64,000 nucleotides of DNA, taken from an uncultured Bacteroidales bacterium (GTDB lineage: Bacteria > Bacteroidota > Bacteroidia > Bacteroidales > Bacteroidaceae). The notes below the pieces were generated by a model that was given only the letters and a program-made list of their open reading frames with translations, was not told where the DNA came from and made no database searches. The stretch is from contig CADCIP010000015.1 of NCBI GenBank assembly GCA_902801485.1, positions 1 through 64,000 of the forward strand. The letters are read 5' to 3'. Shown piece by piece: positions 1 through 7,073 of the stretch. A program made the position numbers and the translations under genes. Within the stretch, counting starts at the first letter, position 1; each line of letters starts with the position of its first letter.

Positions 1-483
1 TTCGAAGTCCATTCCCTTAAGATTATTGTCCTTAACCATATTCACGAACCTTTCCGAAACTATTGTCTCATCTCCCCATGCAATAGACTCTGCCATATCT
101 GCTTTAGGAATAGAACTCCTTTTTAGTTTCAGTGGCGACAGTTGCTTCGCTCCAGACCCGCAGATTGGACAAGCGGAACTTTCATCGTATATAGTTCCGC
201 ATTCCTCACCTGTTGGTTCAAAATGACGAGTTCGGAACATCAGAAACCACTTGGCATTATTTATTTCAGTTTCTGTATAACTTCTCCTATAATCGAAGCA
301 AGTAAAGAAAAGATCATTATTTTCTCGCGCCTTCTTCTGTAAATCTCCAATAGCATTAAATCGAGGGTCATTCTTATCTATTCTAACGACCTTAACTGAA
401 TCACCAAGGTTTGTACCTTCATCATCCCTGAACAGAAGATGAGCATATCTCATTATAATGCGAAATTCGACAATCTCTTTCAT
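1..483 (-). CDS. hypothetical protein, 3' end cut by window edge
   Basis: The reading frame is open from an ATG at 483 to the window edge (161 codons), so the C-terminus is missing. The visible part has a cysteine cluster (C-x9-C-x2-C, with CPICGSG near residue 106) that looks like a small zinc ribbon, followed by an IVSERF stretch. A Bacteroidetes -7 box lies 22 bases upstream. I do not recognise the family. Its place downstream of a toxin-like and a DUF4304-like gene, and the ribbon followed by 'ivSerF', suggest an immunity-type protein, but that is inference from context. No signal peptide or membrane segment is visible. Confidence 0.6.
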   Translation of the reverse strand, partial: MKEIVEFRIIMRYAHLLFRDDEGTNLGDSVKVVRIDKNDPRFNAIGDLQKKARENNDLFFTCFDYRRSYTETEINNAKWFLMFRTRHFEPTGEECGTIYDESSACPICGSGAKQLSPLKLKRSSIPKADMAESIAWGDETIVSERFVNMVKDNNLKGMDFE

Positions 484-504
484 ATAGAAAATTATTATAC
501 AACG

Positions 505-512
505 CAAAGTTA
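505..512 (-). promoter_or_regulatory. -7 promoter box for the gene at 1-483
   Basis: On the minus strand the box reads TAACTTTG and matches the Bacteroidetes TAnnTTTG consensus. It sits 22 bases before the ATG at 483. No clear TTTG -33 box was found. Confidence 0.5.
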
Positions 513-667
513 CGAAGAACTCCTAAAAAGTGGAGGACTTCTCATTTAAATATTCTTAAAAAGATATTCTTACGATTCTCCTTGCGCGAGTTTTGGATGA
601 TTTACAATATAATGAGGCGAACTCACTTGGAATCTGCCCCATTAATTTCTGAAAACAACTTCTGATT

Positions 668-1339
668 CTATTGCTTTATGCGGTCCATAAACCTCTTTAC
701 AAACTCCTTATATTCGTTATACTCTCTGTCAAGGGGAGTCTCACGGATATTGTTATTACTGGGATCGAAGGAATTGCCTTCATGTGAGCGTTTCGCTTGT
801 GACTCCTTTTTAGTCAGCTCCTGATTAATATAAGAAATAGCATTTTCTTTCTCACCCAGCATATAATAAAGTAATGGCAGATTATAACCTGCATAACGTG
901 GAACTAATCGATTTCCTTCTTCAAGCTCAAATAAAATTTCGTTTATGTCAGAGTATTTATTCAGGAATGGAACCGCATAAGCTTCAATAAGATTAACCAT
1001 GTCAATTACCGTATCTCGGACATCTTCTTCTGTAGCGGAATTTTCAACTAACCATTGTTGGAAATTATTTTTGGGAGTAAGTTGCCCTATAGTTACACCC
1101 CAAGCACCAGCATAATAAACTCCTAAATCCATAGCCAAATCCTCCAATTTTGGATATGACAATCCTATCATTATATAATAACTCCTAAAATGTGGTATGG
1201 AAGAAGAATGACAAAACCCTATAGAATGGACAAAGCCATTTACTTCTCTAAGAAATTCATCCTTACCTTTTCTTTTGAATCCCAATAAAGCAAGTTTCTC
1301 ACGCAGGAGCTCGCTAAATGTTATATATTTTAGTCCCAT
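668..1339 (-). CDS. DUF4304-like protein, probable immunity protein
   Basis: A 223-residue cytosolic protein without signal peptide. The N-terminus (LREKLALLGFKRKG, then FLREVNGFVHSIGFCHSS) resembles the DUF4304 pattern of a helix, a 'GFkrkg' turn and a strand, a family often found beside polymorphic toxins. It lies 54 bases downstream of the nuclease-like toxin gene at 1394-1960 on the same strand, the usual toxin-then-immunity order. It also has its own promoter box in that gap, which would keep it expressed without the toxin. The family call rests on the N-terminal 60 residues; the C-terminal helical half (about 150-223) is not recognised. The immunity role is inference from position. Confidence 0.5.
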   Translation of the reverse strand: MGLKYITFSELLREKLALLGFKRKGKDEFLREVNGFVHSIGFCHSSSIPHFRSYYIMIGLSYPKLEDLAMDLGVYYAGAWGVTIGQLTPKNNFQQWLVENSATEEDVRDTVIDMVNLIEAYAVPFLNKYSDINEILFELEEGNRLVPRYAGYNLPLLYYMLGEKENAISYINQELTKKESQAKRSHEGNSFDPSNNNIRETPLDREYNEYKEFVKRFMDRIKQ

Positions 1340-1367
1340 TTCAGATAAACATTTTTCAATTACGCCA

Positions 1368-1375
1368 CAAATATA
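1368..1375 (-). promoter_or_regulatory. -7 promoter box for the DUF4304-like gene
   Basis: The minus strand reads TATATTTG, a match to TAnnTTTG, in the 54-base gap between the toxin stop codon and the ATG at 1339. The predicted leader is about 20-25 bases. A private promoter for an immunity gene would allow expression independent of the toxin. Confidence 0.5.
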
Positions 1376-1393
1376 CGATAATTTTTCACAATT

Positions 1394-1960
1394 CTAGTAT
1401 AAAATAGGCGGATCATAATGTATTATTTCTACTCCATAATTACCTGTATATGGTGCATTATTAATCATGACATTTTTAAACTCAGGTATTTTTGCTGCAT
1501 TTCCACCTTTAGGAAAAATAACAGGATGTTTATCACTCATTATGGGTAGTGCCCTCCCCTGATTATGTGTCAATCTTGCACGAGGACCATTTTTCACTTC
1601 AGAGAAAATAAGAAGTCCTTCTTTATTTCTGTACACAATATCAGGCCTAATTCTTATTCCGTTGACCTCAATTGTTACCTCTGTACCTAATATCGTTCCG
1701 CCATTTTGAATGATTTCATCCATTCGCTGCAATTTCCCCATCTCGCCTTTTTGGTAAGCTGAAAATTGAATAGCACTATTTTCGTAATTAATTGGGGCCG
1801 AATTTACTTTTCCGGCATTCGATATGGCTGGCATTGCATCTGGCTCCGTCTTTATCGGCTTATGACGACTTTGCATTATCCTTGACCCTTTGCTTGCGAG
1901 CTTATTTACGATTGTACCTACCCCTACTGTTGCAACGGCAATACCCATATCAATCCCCAT
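1394..1960 (-). CDS. orphan polymorphic-toxin C-terminus, PD-(D/E)XK-like nuclease
   Basis: The 188-residue product has a glycine-rich start (GIDMGIAVATVGVGTIVNKL), as in linkers before Rhs-type toxin tips, then a C-terminal domain with RPDIVY, FSEVKNG and THNQGR. D..ExK..Q is the layout of PD-(D/E)XK (restriction-endonuclease fold) nucleases, so DNA or RNA cleavage is the likely activity. The frame stays open upstream to about 2047, ending at a TAG, with 29 plausible codons (including NLTYSGLTGTP) but no ATG before 1960. The gene therefore looks like a displaced toxin tip cut from a longer secreted protein rather than a complete gene. The DUF4304-like gene downstream is the likely immunity partner. 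Whether it is translated is unknown. Confidence 0.55.
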   Translation of the reverse strand: MGIDMGIAVATVGVGTIVNKLASKGSRIMQSRHKPIKTEPDAMPAISNAGKVNSAPINYENSAIQFSAYQKGEMGKLQRMDEIIQNGGTILGTEVTIEVNGIRIRPDIVYRNKEGLLIFSEVKNGPRARLTHNQGRALPIMSDKHPVIFPKGGNAAKIPEFKNVMINNAPYTGNYGVEIIHYDPPILY

Positions 1961-2096
1961 ATCTGTCCAACTAAAGTTGAATGGCGTCCCTGTTAATCCG
2001 GAATAAGTAAGATTATAAGATACATAGCCAGCAGCGGCACTTCTCTCCTAATTAATTTTGCATTCAGCAGAAAAGTGGCGCACGCCTCGTTTTTCC

Positions 2097-2118
2097 AGTT
2101 GAGCCGGCTCAACTTTTT
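2097..2118 (+). terminator. palindrome with T-run, possible terminator
   Basis: AGTTGAGCCGGCTCAACT is a perfect 18-base palindrome followed by five T on the plus strand, so it could fold as a 7-bp stem with a CCGG loop. No plus-strand gene precedes it. It lies at the point where the truncated toxin frame ends and may mark a recombination junction or be a leftover terminator. Confidence 0.35.
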
Positions 2119-2203
2119 GGGCCCATTTCAATGAAATTAGATATAGATGTGCGTTTTGAACTAGAAAAAAGTAACTTATTAAGAAGGGAATTCTTCCTTT
2201 TTT

Positions 2204-2244
2204 TAACAAAAATAGGCTGACCGATTTTCTTCAGCCAGCCTATT
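2204..2244 (-). terminator. terminator of the lipoprotein gene
   Basis: On the minus strand AATAGGCTG and CAGCCTATT form a 9-bp stem followed by TTTTTGTT. It starts 41 bases after the stop codon of the gene at 2285-2761. The loop can pair further (GGCTGA with TCAGCC). Confidence 0.65.
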
Positions 2245-2284
2245 CATATCAAGATTGTGGGATTAGTTTACAACACGGAATGGA

Positions 2285-2761
2285 TTATTCCTGCTCATCA
2301 GAGTCCAAGTATCTGATATTCATATCGTGTTCACCATTCTTGTCCCTCGTGACAACCCATTTGCGATACAGCTTGTTCGCACGGATTTCATCCCATGAGC
2401 ACCTATGCGCATCACTCCATTTGACAAGAAAGAGATAACTGGTATCTGTGTTATTGAACAGACAATGTTCATAAATATAACAAAACGAATCTGGGAATAT
2501 CGCTTCATCGTTATGGATATAGCAGTCAGTCCACCCCCATAATGTAAGAAGTGTTGTGTCTCCAACTTCACCAGCGGATAAAGGAGGTAATAAGCGATTA
2601 CATACACTATCAATATCGTCATAATGTGACGCTCCTATAAAAAGCGTGTCACTAGTACAATTCTTGAACCATAATGCAGTGACAGGGTCACATGAAGATA
2701 ATTGAAATAGCACAAAAATAACAACACCCCATAAAAAACTGCTTTTTCTCTTTTCTCTCAT
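2285..2761 (-). CDS. small lipoprotein of unknown function
   Basis: The 158-residue product starts with a positively charged, hydrophobic signal ending in the lipobox LSSC (Cys 24), so it is an exported lipoprotein. The mature part has several cysteines and many aromatic residues and opens with a 'lwf.Nctsdtlfig' stretch. I do not recognise a family. It has its own promoter box and terminator and so looks like a single-gene unit inside the toxin-immunity island. Periplasmic immunity proteins are sometimes lipoproteins, but nothing in the sequence shows that role here. Confidence 0.7.
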   Translation of the reverse strand: MREKRKSSFLWGVVIFVLFQLSSCDPVTALWFKNCTSDTLFIGASHYDDIDSVCNRLLPPLSAGEVGDTTLLTLWGWTDCYIHNDEAIFPDSFCYIYEHCLFNNTDTSYLFLVKWSDAHRCSWDEIRANKLYRKWVVTRDKNGEHDMNIRYLDSDEQE

Positions 2762-2792
2762 AAAAATTGTCTTTAACCTAAAATTCTTGGCA

Positions 2793-2800
2793 CAAAGATA
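2793..2800 (-). promoter_or_regulatory. -7 promoter box for the lipoprotein gene
   Basis: The minus strand reads TATCTTTG, a match to TAnnTTTG, 31 bases upstream of the ATG at 2761. No clear -33 box is visible. Confidence 0.55.
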
Positions 2801-2847
2801 AACTATTACTCGATTATAATAAAACTTTTTGACTATATTTCTCTAAT

Positions 2848-3123
2848 TTAATAAAAAAATCTACCACCAACTCTCAACCTTTGTAGATTGAATTTGCTAA
2901 TATTAACAGCAGGATAATGTGTATCTGGTCCTCCAAGCCAATCAACTCCGAAATATCCTTTAGACAAATAGTTTGCATACGTCTCAGTCCAGAAATTGTA
3001 GTGCAATGACATATTACCTTGATTTGTGGCATATTGGCAACTGGATAAACTTTCAAGACCAATTACTGACCAATATGCAGCAAAGCCGTACAGGATGCCA
3101 TTTCCTGAACGAATTATAAACAT
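2848..3123 (-). CDS. possible small protein or gene remnant, unknown
   Basis: From an ATG at 3123 the frame codes 91 residues rich in aromatic residues and glycine, ending in LRVGGRFFY. The end resembles the last strand of an outer-membrane beta-barrel, but no barrel or signal peptide precedes it, so this may be the tail of a lost longer gene. The hairpin at 3133-3170 lies directly upstream, separating it from the Imm26-like gene, and no promoter box was found. The frame continues upstream through the hairpin to 3219 but loses sense there. It could be non-coding. Confidence 0.3.
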   Translation of the reverse strand: MFIIRSGNGILYGFAAYWSVIGLESLSSCQYATNQGNMSLHYNFWTETYANYLSKGYFGVDWLGGPDTHYPAVNISKFNLQRLRVGGRFFY

Positions 3124-3132
3124 TTTACAACA

Positions 3133-3170
3133 CAAGAGGTCGTGTCTAAAGTAACAGACACGACCCCTTG
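3133..3170. terminator. long hairpin, probable terminator of the Imm26-like gene
   Basis: CAAGAGGTCGTGTCT and AGACACGACCCCTTG pair over 15 positions with one mismatch around an 8-base loop. It begins 6 bases beyond the stop codon of the minus-strand gene ending at 3176. No long T-run follows on either strand, so the terminator call is moderate; it may be a different kind of structured element. Confidence 0.45.
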
Positions 3171-3175
3171 TTAGA

Positions 3176-3672
3176 TCAGTGTTCTTCCGGCCAATATGCT
3201 GTGCCAGGAAACACTCCATTCCTAATTCTGTATGCGACAGCGGAACTTACCCATACTGAGCCTATGTCCGACTTCGCTCTAAAATCACTAGTTAGTTTTC
3301 CTATTGTAAACCATTCTTTGTTTATGTACCATGCATGCCATATCCGTTCTTTATGATCCACTGCACTTTTTGTAACCTCCCTAAATAGTATATTGTCAGT
3401 ATCGCCGACATCCTTGCATTTGCCAACTTTCTGCCAATCGCCATCTGCCACCCCCATCCGAAGTATTGTATGGCATAGAAATCCACGTCATCGGACACTA
3501 CTTCTTCTGGGTTCAACTCATATCCTCTCGGGTATTCTTTTTTGAACACGCGTATTACCGAACTATTTAAATCCGTCCAGTCATTAGCTATGTATTGGAA
3601 GAAGCGCAAATTGCCATTATCCAATGTGACAGAGAATATATCTCCGATTTTCGTAACTATTCTTTTGGCCAT
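3176..3672 (-). pseudogene. Imm26-like immunity gene split by a frameshift
   Basis: Two overlapping frames complement each other. The upstream one (ATG at 3672) begins MAKRIVTKIGDIFSV and carries FFQYIANDWTDLNSSVIRVF and VVSDDVDFYAIQYF. The other supplies GDWQKVGKCKDVGD, NILFREV, HAWYINKEWFTIGKL and the stop at 3176. As I recall the Imm26 family, 'iGDvFsv..yfQyi..D.tqLNsdVIr.F' is followed by 'vdFYah...wekvGn..dvGd..nilFr', so the two pieces make one protein of about 165 residues, the normal size. The switch lies near 3455-3465, where a one-base indel would restore the frame. It is either a true loss of function or a sequencing error. The upstream frame alone ends in unrelated sequence at 3322. 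Confidence 0.6.
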
Positions 3673-3687
3673 AATATATCTTTATTT

Positions 3688-3978
3688 CTACGCTATTGCG
3701 GGTTCTGCTTCATATTCAGCAACCTTTATCACATCAGCATTCAGGGCGGCAGAGATTTTGCATATTGTGGCCATCGTCAGGTTATGGGTACCAGAAAGCC
3801 AACGACTCACCTCCGTTTCTGTCTTGCCCATCAGTCGGGCAAAGTCTTTCTGAGACATTCCCTTGGCTTCAAGAATGTCATAAATACGGTTTGCAATAGC
3901 TACAGACAACTCCATCTGTAACTTCATCTCAGGAGTAATGGTGCTCCTGATTTCATCCATAATTCTGTTCGTCTTCAT
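3688..3978 (-). CDS. XRE-family helix-turn-helix antitoxin (HigA-like)
   Basis: The 96-residue protein has a Cro/CI-type helix-turn-helix at about residues 35-85 (AKGMSQKDFARLMGKTETEV then SRWLSG..NLT..TI.KI). This architecture is typical of HigA-type antitoxins, which bind DNA to repress their operon and neutralise the toxin. It lies 18 bases behind the toxin-like gene at 3997-4479, toxin first as in higBA. The start could instead be an internal ATG at 3960 (MDEIRSTI). It probably shares the toxin's promoter. Confidence 0.75.
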   Translation of the reverse strand: MKTNRIMDEIRSTITPEMKLQMELSVAIANRIYDILEAKGMSQKDFARLMGKTETEVSRWLSGTHNLTMATICKISAALNADVIKVAEYEAEPAIA

Positions 3979-3996
3979 AGTAGATGTTCCATTATG

Positions 3997-4479
3997 TTAT
4001 TCATCATCAATGGTAAAAGATAATTCGCCTAATAATTCAGTTCCAGTAACTACAATCACCTTATTCTTTTCTCTTTGTTTCAGTTCAATGTCAATTTTCT
4101 GTAAAACCTTTACTTGCCGATGTAAATTCTCATCCTCCTGATATGTGGTCGTTTCTTTTAATCCACCATTGCCAAGAATCAGAATTTTAGCTTGAATATT
4201 CAGCAGATATAGTCTCAGCGATGTTGTTTCCAGATGCGAGGGCAAGGCCATTACTCTATCGCGTTTTGTTCCTTCATATCGGAAATGCCGGTCTTCTGCT
4301 CCATCGCGCTTGATTATATCAAGTCTGTAAACCAATTGGCGTATATCATCAGGGTATGTATCTTTGTATGTCAACAAGAATTTTTCAAATTCAGAGTACT
4401 CCTCACCTTCAAAGTGAGGAGAGTATAGGCTAACCTTCTCGCCATCCTCTAATAGTTCTATCAATAGATTTCTTTCCAT
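3997..4479 (-). CDS. HigB/RelE-like toxin of a type II toxin-antitoxin pair
   Basis: The 160-residue protein carries HFRYEGTKRDRVMALP, LRLYLLNIQAKILILGNGG and KETTTYQEDE. This is the Bacteroidetes version of the RelE/HigB fold, with basic and aromatic residues before a lone hydrophobic strand and 'GNGG.K'. Such toxins usually cut mRNA at the ribosome. The antitoxin gene follows after 18 bases. An ATG at 4530 is in frame but lies at the -33 box of the promoter at 4501-4531, so translation must start at 4479 (MERNLL). The precise toxin subfamily is uncertain. Confidence 0.65.
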   Translation of the reverse strand: MERNLLIELLEDGEKVSLYSPHFEGEEYSEFEKFLLTYKDTYPDDIRQLVYRLDIIKRDGAEDRHFRYEGTKRDRVMALPSHLETTSLRLYLLNIQAKILILGNGGLKETTTYQEDENLHRQVKVLQKIDIELKQREKNKVIVVTGTELLGELSFTIDDE

Positions 4480-4500
4480 ATTTTCATTATAAATTTGATA

Positions 4501-4531
4501 CAAAAATAAACATAAAAGTTTATTCCGCAAA
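4501..4531 (-). promoter_or_regulatory. promoter of the toxin-antitoxin pair
   Basis: On the minus strand TTTG (4531-4528), a 19-base spacer and TATTTTTG (4508-4501) give a full match to the Bacteroidetes -33/-7 promoter. Transcription would start near 4495, so the ATG at 4479 is the start codon and the leader is about 15 bases. Confidence 0.7.
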
Positions 4532-4611
4532 ACATTTCGCTCACAAAATCAACTTTTATGCTTATTTTGTTGCTAATTGAACGATGATGAGTAAATAAAT
4601 TCACAAAATAA

Positions 4612-4640
4612 AGCCCCCGCAAGATTTCTCCTGCAGGGCT
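4612..4640 (-). terminator. terminator downstream of the TraB gene and MG2 relic
   Basis: On the minus strand AGCCCTGC and GCGGGGGCT pair imperfectly and are followed by TTTATTTTG. It is the first terminator after the stop codon at 4880 and lies just beyond the relic at 4698-4871, so it may be the original terminator of the decayed gene. Confidence 0.5.
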
Positions 4641-4697
4641 GTTCTTGATGTCCCATGTTTTACTCGTATGTTTATGCCATTTTTGTTACAAGAACTT

Positions 4698-4871
4698 TTA
4701 TTCCGTCTTCCCCCACAGCAATGTGCCGTCTGTAGCCTGCCCTTCTGCCTCTACGCTCAGGTGAGTGGTTCAGCTGTTATTATAAAAGGTAATGGTAGCC
4801 TCGCCGTTCTCGTCCAACTTCAGATTGGGATTCCAATAAAGAGTCCTACGATAGTCTGTTGGCTCTGGCGG
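4698..4871 (-). pseudogene. relic: C-terminal tail of an MG2-type protein
   Basis: On the minus strand this stretch reads PPEPTDYRRTLYWNPNLKLD, then ENGEATITFYNNS, a TGA, then THLSVEAEGQATDGTLLWGK and TAA. The intact protein at 39623-42787 ends with DTKDYRRTLYWNPNLELDEK, GCANITLWNNCNSTSITVSAEG and so on. About 55 aligned residues share more than half their identities, including DYRRTLYWNPNL. Nothing of the rest of the roughly 1000-residue gene is left; the TraB/GumN stop codon lies 9 bases upstream. An in-frame stop confirms decay. Confidence 0.75.
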
Positions 4872-4879
4872 CTTTTCAA

Positions 4880-5800
4880 TTATTTCTTTTTTATCTGATT
4901 AACGTTATATCCGGCCTTGCGAAGCAATGAGATGATGCCATCGGAACCTGCTAAGTGTCCTGAGCCGAAGACAAAAATAGTTGGTTTCTCGCTCATGGCA
5001 GCCTGCATCTTTGGCAACCATTTCATGTTCCGGTCTTTATAAACCGACGGATGCTGTTCTATTTCCTGTTTGTTTACATTTATAAGACTCTCCAAATCTC
5101 CCGTCGTCCAATAGCTGAGTATTTCATCTCGCTGTTTGATTAATGCTTGCTGACGCTCGTCGTAAGTTTTCAAGAATTTCACCAGGGAATCTGCCTGTGC
5201 CTGAATGGTCTGGGGCATTTCTTTGTTTTGTTTCGTAGAGAGTGAATCAGTCTTTATGTTTTCATCGTCCAGTTCGCCCACATCCATGCCTCGGTCCATT
5301 GCCTTTGCCATCAAATATCCATCCATGAATCCTGACATTATTGGACCATAGAAGTGTGTATGAAGGATAGAAAGGAAGTATGAGGGCGGCATATCTCTGA
5401 AGTCAATAAAGGTTGTGTCTCTCAGGTCGGCACGCATTACCTCCTTGAATTTCTTTATCAGGATGTCGGAACTTTCGCTGTCAATATAGTCGAAGATGTT
5501 CTTGCCTGCGGGGTACTTCAACTCCTGCGATTCCTGTCTTTGTGGCTTGTCTTGCTTATTGCGAAATTTGTTTTTAAGGTATTTTACGGGATTACCTTCC
5601 ACATACATTTGCTGGCATTGCGCCTCGGCCTCGGCATATTCTGGGATACTGTCCAGCAGCGAACCGGGCAGGTTATGAACGGTTCCCAGCATGAAAGACG
5701 GTTCCTTCTGTCCTCCTCCGCTGATACGATATAGGAGCTGCGCCTCTGCAGTGGCAACTACGAAAGAAAGAAGGATGGTAATGACAATATGTTTTTTCAT
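4880..5800 (-). CDS. TraB/GumN family protein, secreted
   Basis: The 306-residue protein has a signal peptide cleaved at EA|Q (about residue 20) and then the TraB/GumN pattern. This includes LYRISGGGQKEPSFMLGTVH near the start (the first conserved GT.H), AKAMDRGMDVGELDDEN mid-protein, and a final IFVFGSGHLAGSDGIISLLR (the second conserved G.gHl.g.dgl...L). The family (PF01963) includes proposed Tiki-like metalloproteases; its role in bacteria is mostly unknown. It stands alone: the ATG is 157 bases from the next upstream gene and only a relic follows. Confidence 0.85.
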   Translation of the reverse strand: MKKHIVITILLSFVVATAEAQLLYRISGGGQKEPSFMLGTVHNLPGSLLDSIPEYAEAEAQCQQMYVEGNPVKYLKNKFRNKQDKPQRQESQELKYPAGKNIFDYIDSESSDILIKKFKEVMRADLRDTTFIDFRDMPPSYFLSILHTHFYGPIMSGFMDGYLMAKAMDRGMDVGELDDENIKTDSLSTKQNKEMPQTIQAQADSLVKFLKTYDERQQALIKQRDEILSYWTTGDLESLINVNKQEIEQHPSVYKDRNMKWLPKMQAAMSEKPTIFVFGSGHLAGSDGIISLLRKAGYNVNQIKKK

Positions 5801-5957
5801 TGTCTTTTTTTACCTTATTAGCTTAACGCCTATTATAGTGCCATTAAGTCCTTGACTGAATAGATGCGGCTGAGGGCTTCGAAGGAGAAATACTGGTCAT
5901 CCAATAAAGATGTTTTAATCTGTCCTTAGCATTTCCAGCATATATTATTGATACCTA

Positions 5958-7070
5958 TTAATTAACGTTTCTTCTCAGCCATTCGCTTATTGCATCCATT
6001 ATCTGATGTTGCTTGCTTCGGTCGATTTCTCCATCCCCTCCATGCATTATTCTACGCTCAACGCCAAAATCCATCAGATTGTGAGTCGCATCAACAATTA
6101 CAGACGTATAATTCTTGTTGCCGTTCTCATGCATTGTCTTCTCGAATTCAACAATATTGGTGGAACATAAGACATTATAGTCATGGTAGCCACTAAGAAA
6201 CAGAATTGGGCATTTTACCTTCTTGTAATATGGTTTGGCATTATACCACATACGCGGAGCCAAATAGTCTTCTTCCATTTGTTTCCCCAAAAAGTGAGTA
6301 ATTAATGGAGCGAAAAGTTCTCTGTGACTCTTTATGCTTCCTTCGTACTTGTTATATAAACGCTTGGCGTAATCCTCCTTGTCTCCTATTCGGGAGTGTT
6401 TCATGTCATCTATCATTATTTGATACATCGCGGAGTATTCATGAAAAGAAATCCCCATACTTGCATTTGGAAAATACGAGACCGATTGTTTAAAGAATGG
6501 GAGTGACAAAGCTGTACTTATGTCCGTAAACGCTGCCGTCCATACAGGGTTATTATATAGAGTAAATATTTGATGGTCTTTCTTATCCTGCGGCTCTACA
6601 TTCGTAACCAACTGAATTAGAAACGATGGTTTGGCAACAGAGGATGCAGAAATTAGTGCAGAGCCGCCAGACTCACTTGTGCCGATAAATCCCATCTTAA
6701 ACTTCTTGAAAGTTTTATTTTTTTTCAGAGAATTATAGACGTCCGAAGCATCATCTGCCATATCGAACAATGTAGTTAGGGACGTGGAGTCTTCTGAATG
6801 GAGCGGACGGTTATCAAAGAAACAACAGGAGATACCGTCAGCTAATAACTTATCCACCAAATAAGAATAAAGAAACTGAGCCTCTTCTACTTTCTGCTGC
6901 CTATGATTAACGATAATCACCAATGCCTTTTTGTTAAATTTCTCAGGGCAGAACACTTTTCCTTTACGAATGCGCCCGTCGCGCATTTGGAACTGACATG
7001 GAATACTATCACCATATGCTAAGGTTGATGATAAAAGCAACACCAGAAGGCATAATATAATGTGTCTCAT
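5958..7070 (-). CDS. secreted alpha/beta hydrolase
   Basis: The 370-residue protein starts with a signal peptide (cut near LAYG|DS). It has the alpha/beta-hydrolase parts in order: ALVIIVNHRQQ strand, FFDNRPLHSEDST, the nucleophile elbow GFIGTSESGG (Ser about 131), the acid loop FLSGYHDYN and the final histidine in DATHNLMDFG. This fits a serine esterase, lipase or peptidase acting in the periplasm or outside; the substrate cannot be told. The gene starts 3 bases after the stop of the gene at 7074-7868, so the two are cotranscribed. Confidence 0.8.
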   Translation of the reverse strand: MRHIILCLLVLLLSSTLAYGDSIPCQFQMRDGRIRKGKVFCPEKFNKKALVIIVNHRQQKVEEAQFLYSYLVDKLLADGISCCFFDNRPLHSEDSTSLTTLFDMADDASDVYNSLKKNKTFKKFKMGFIGTSESGGSALISASSVAKPSFLIQLVTNVEPQDKKDHQIFTLYNNPVWTAAFTDISTALSLPFFKQSVSYFPNASMGISFHEYSAMYQIMIDDMKHSRIGDKEDYAKRLYNKYEGSIKSHRELFAPLITHFLGKQMEEDYLAPRMWYNAKPYYKKVKCPILFLSGYHDYNVLCSTNIVEFEKTMHENGNKNYTSVIVDATHNLMDFGVERRIMHGGDGEIDRSKQHQIMDAISEWLRRNVN

Positions 7071-7073
7071 TGC

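Noticed and set aside
2041-2160. Insertion-sequence end or attachment site near the truncated toxin
   Set aside because: There is a perfect palindrome but no transposase, no terminal repeat pair and no target duplication that I could find.
5833-5925. Open stretch on the minus strand reading LLDDQYFSFEALSRIYSVKD as a gene remnant
   Set aside because: It looks protein-like but is only 30 codons, has no start and matches nothing I know, so I could not support it as a feature.
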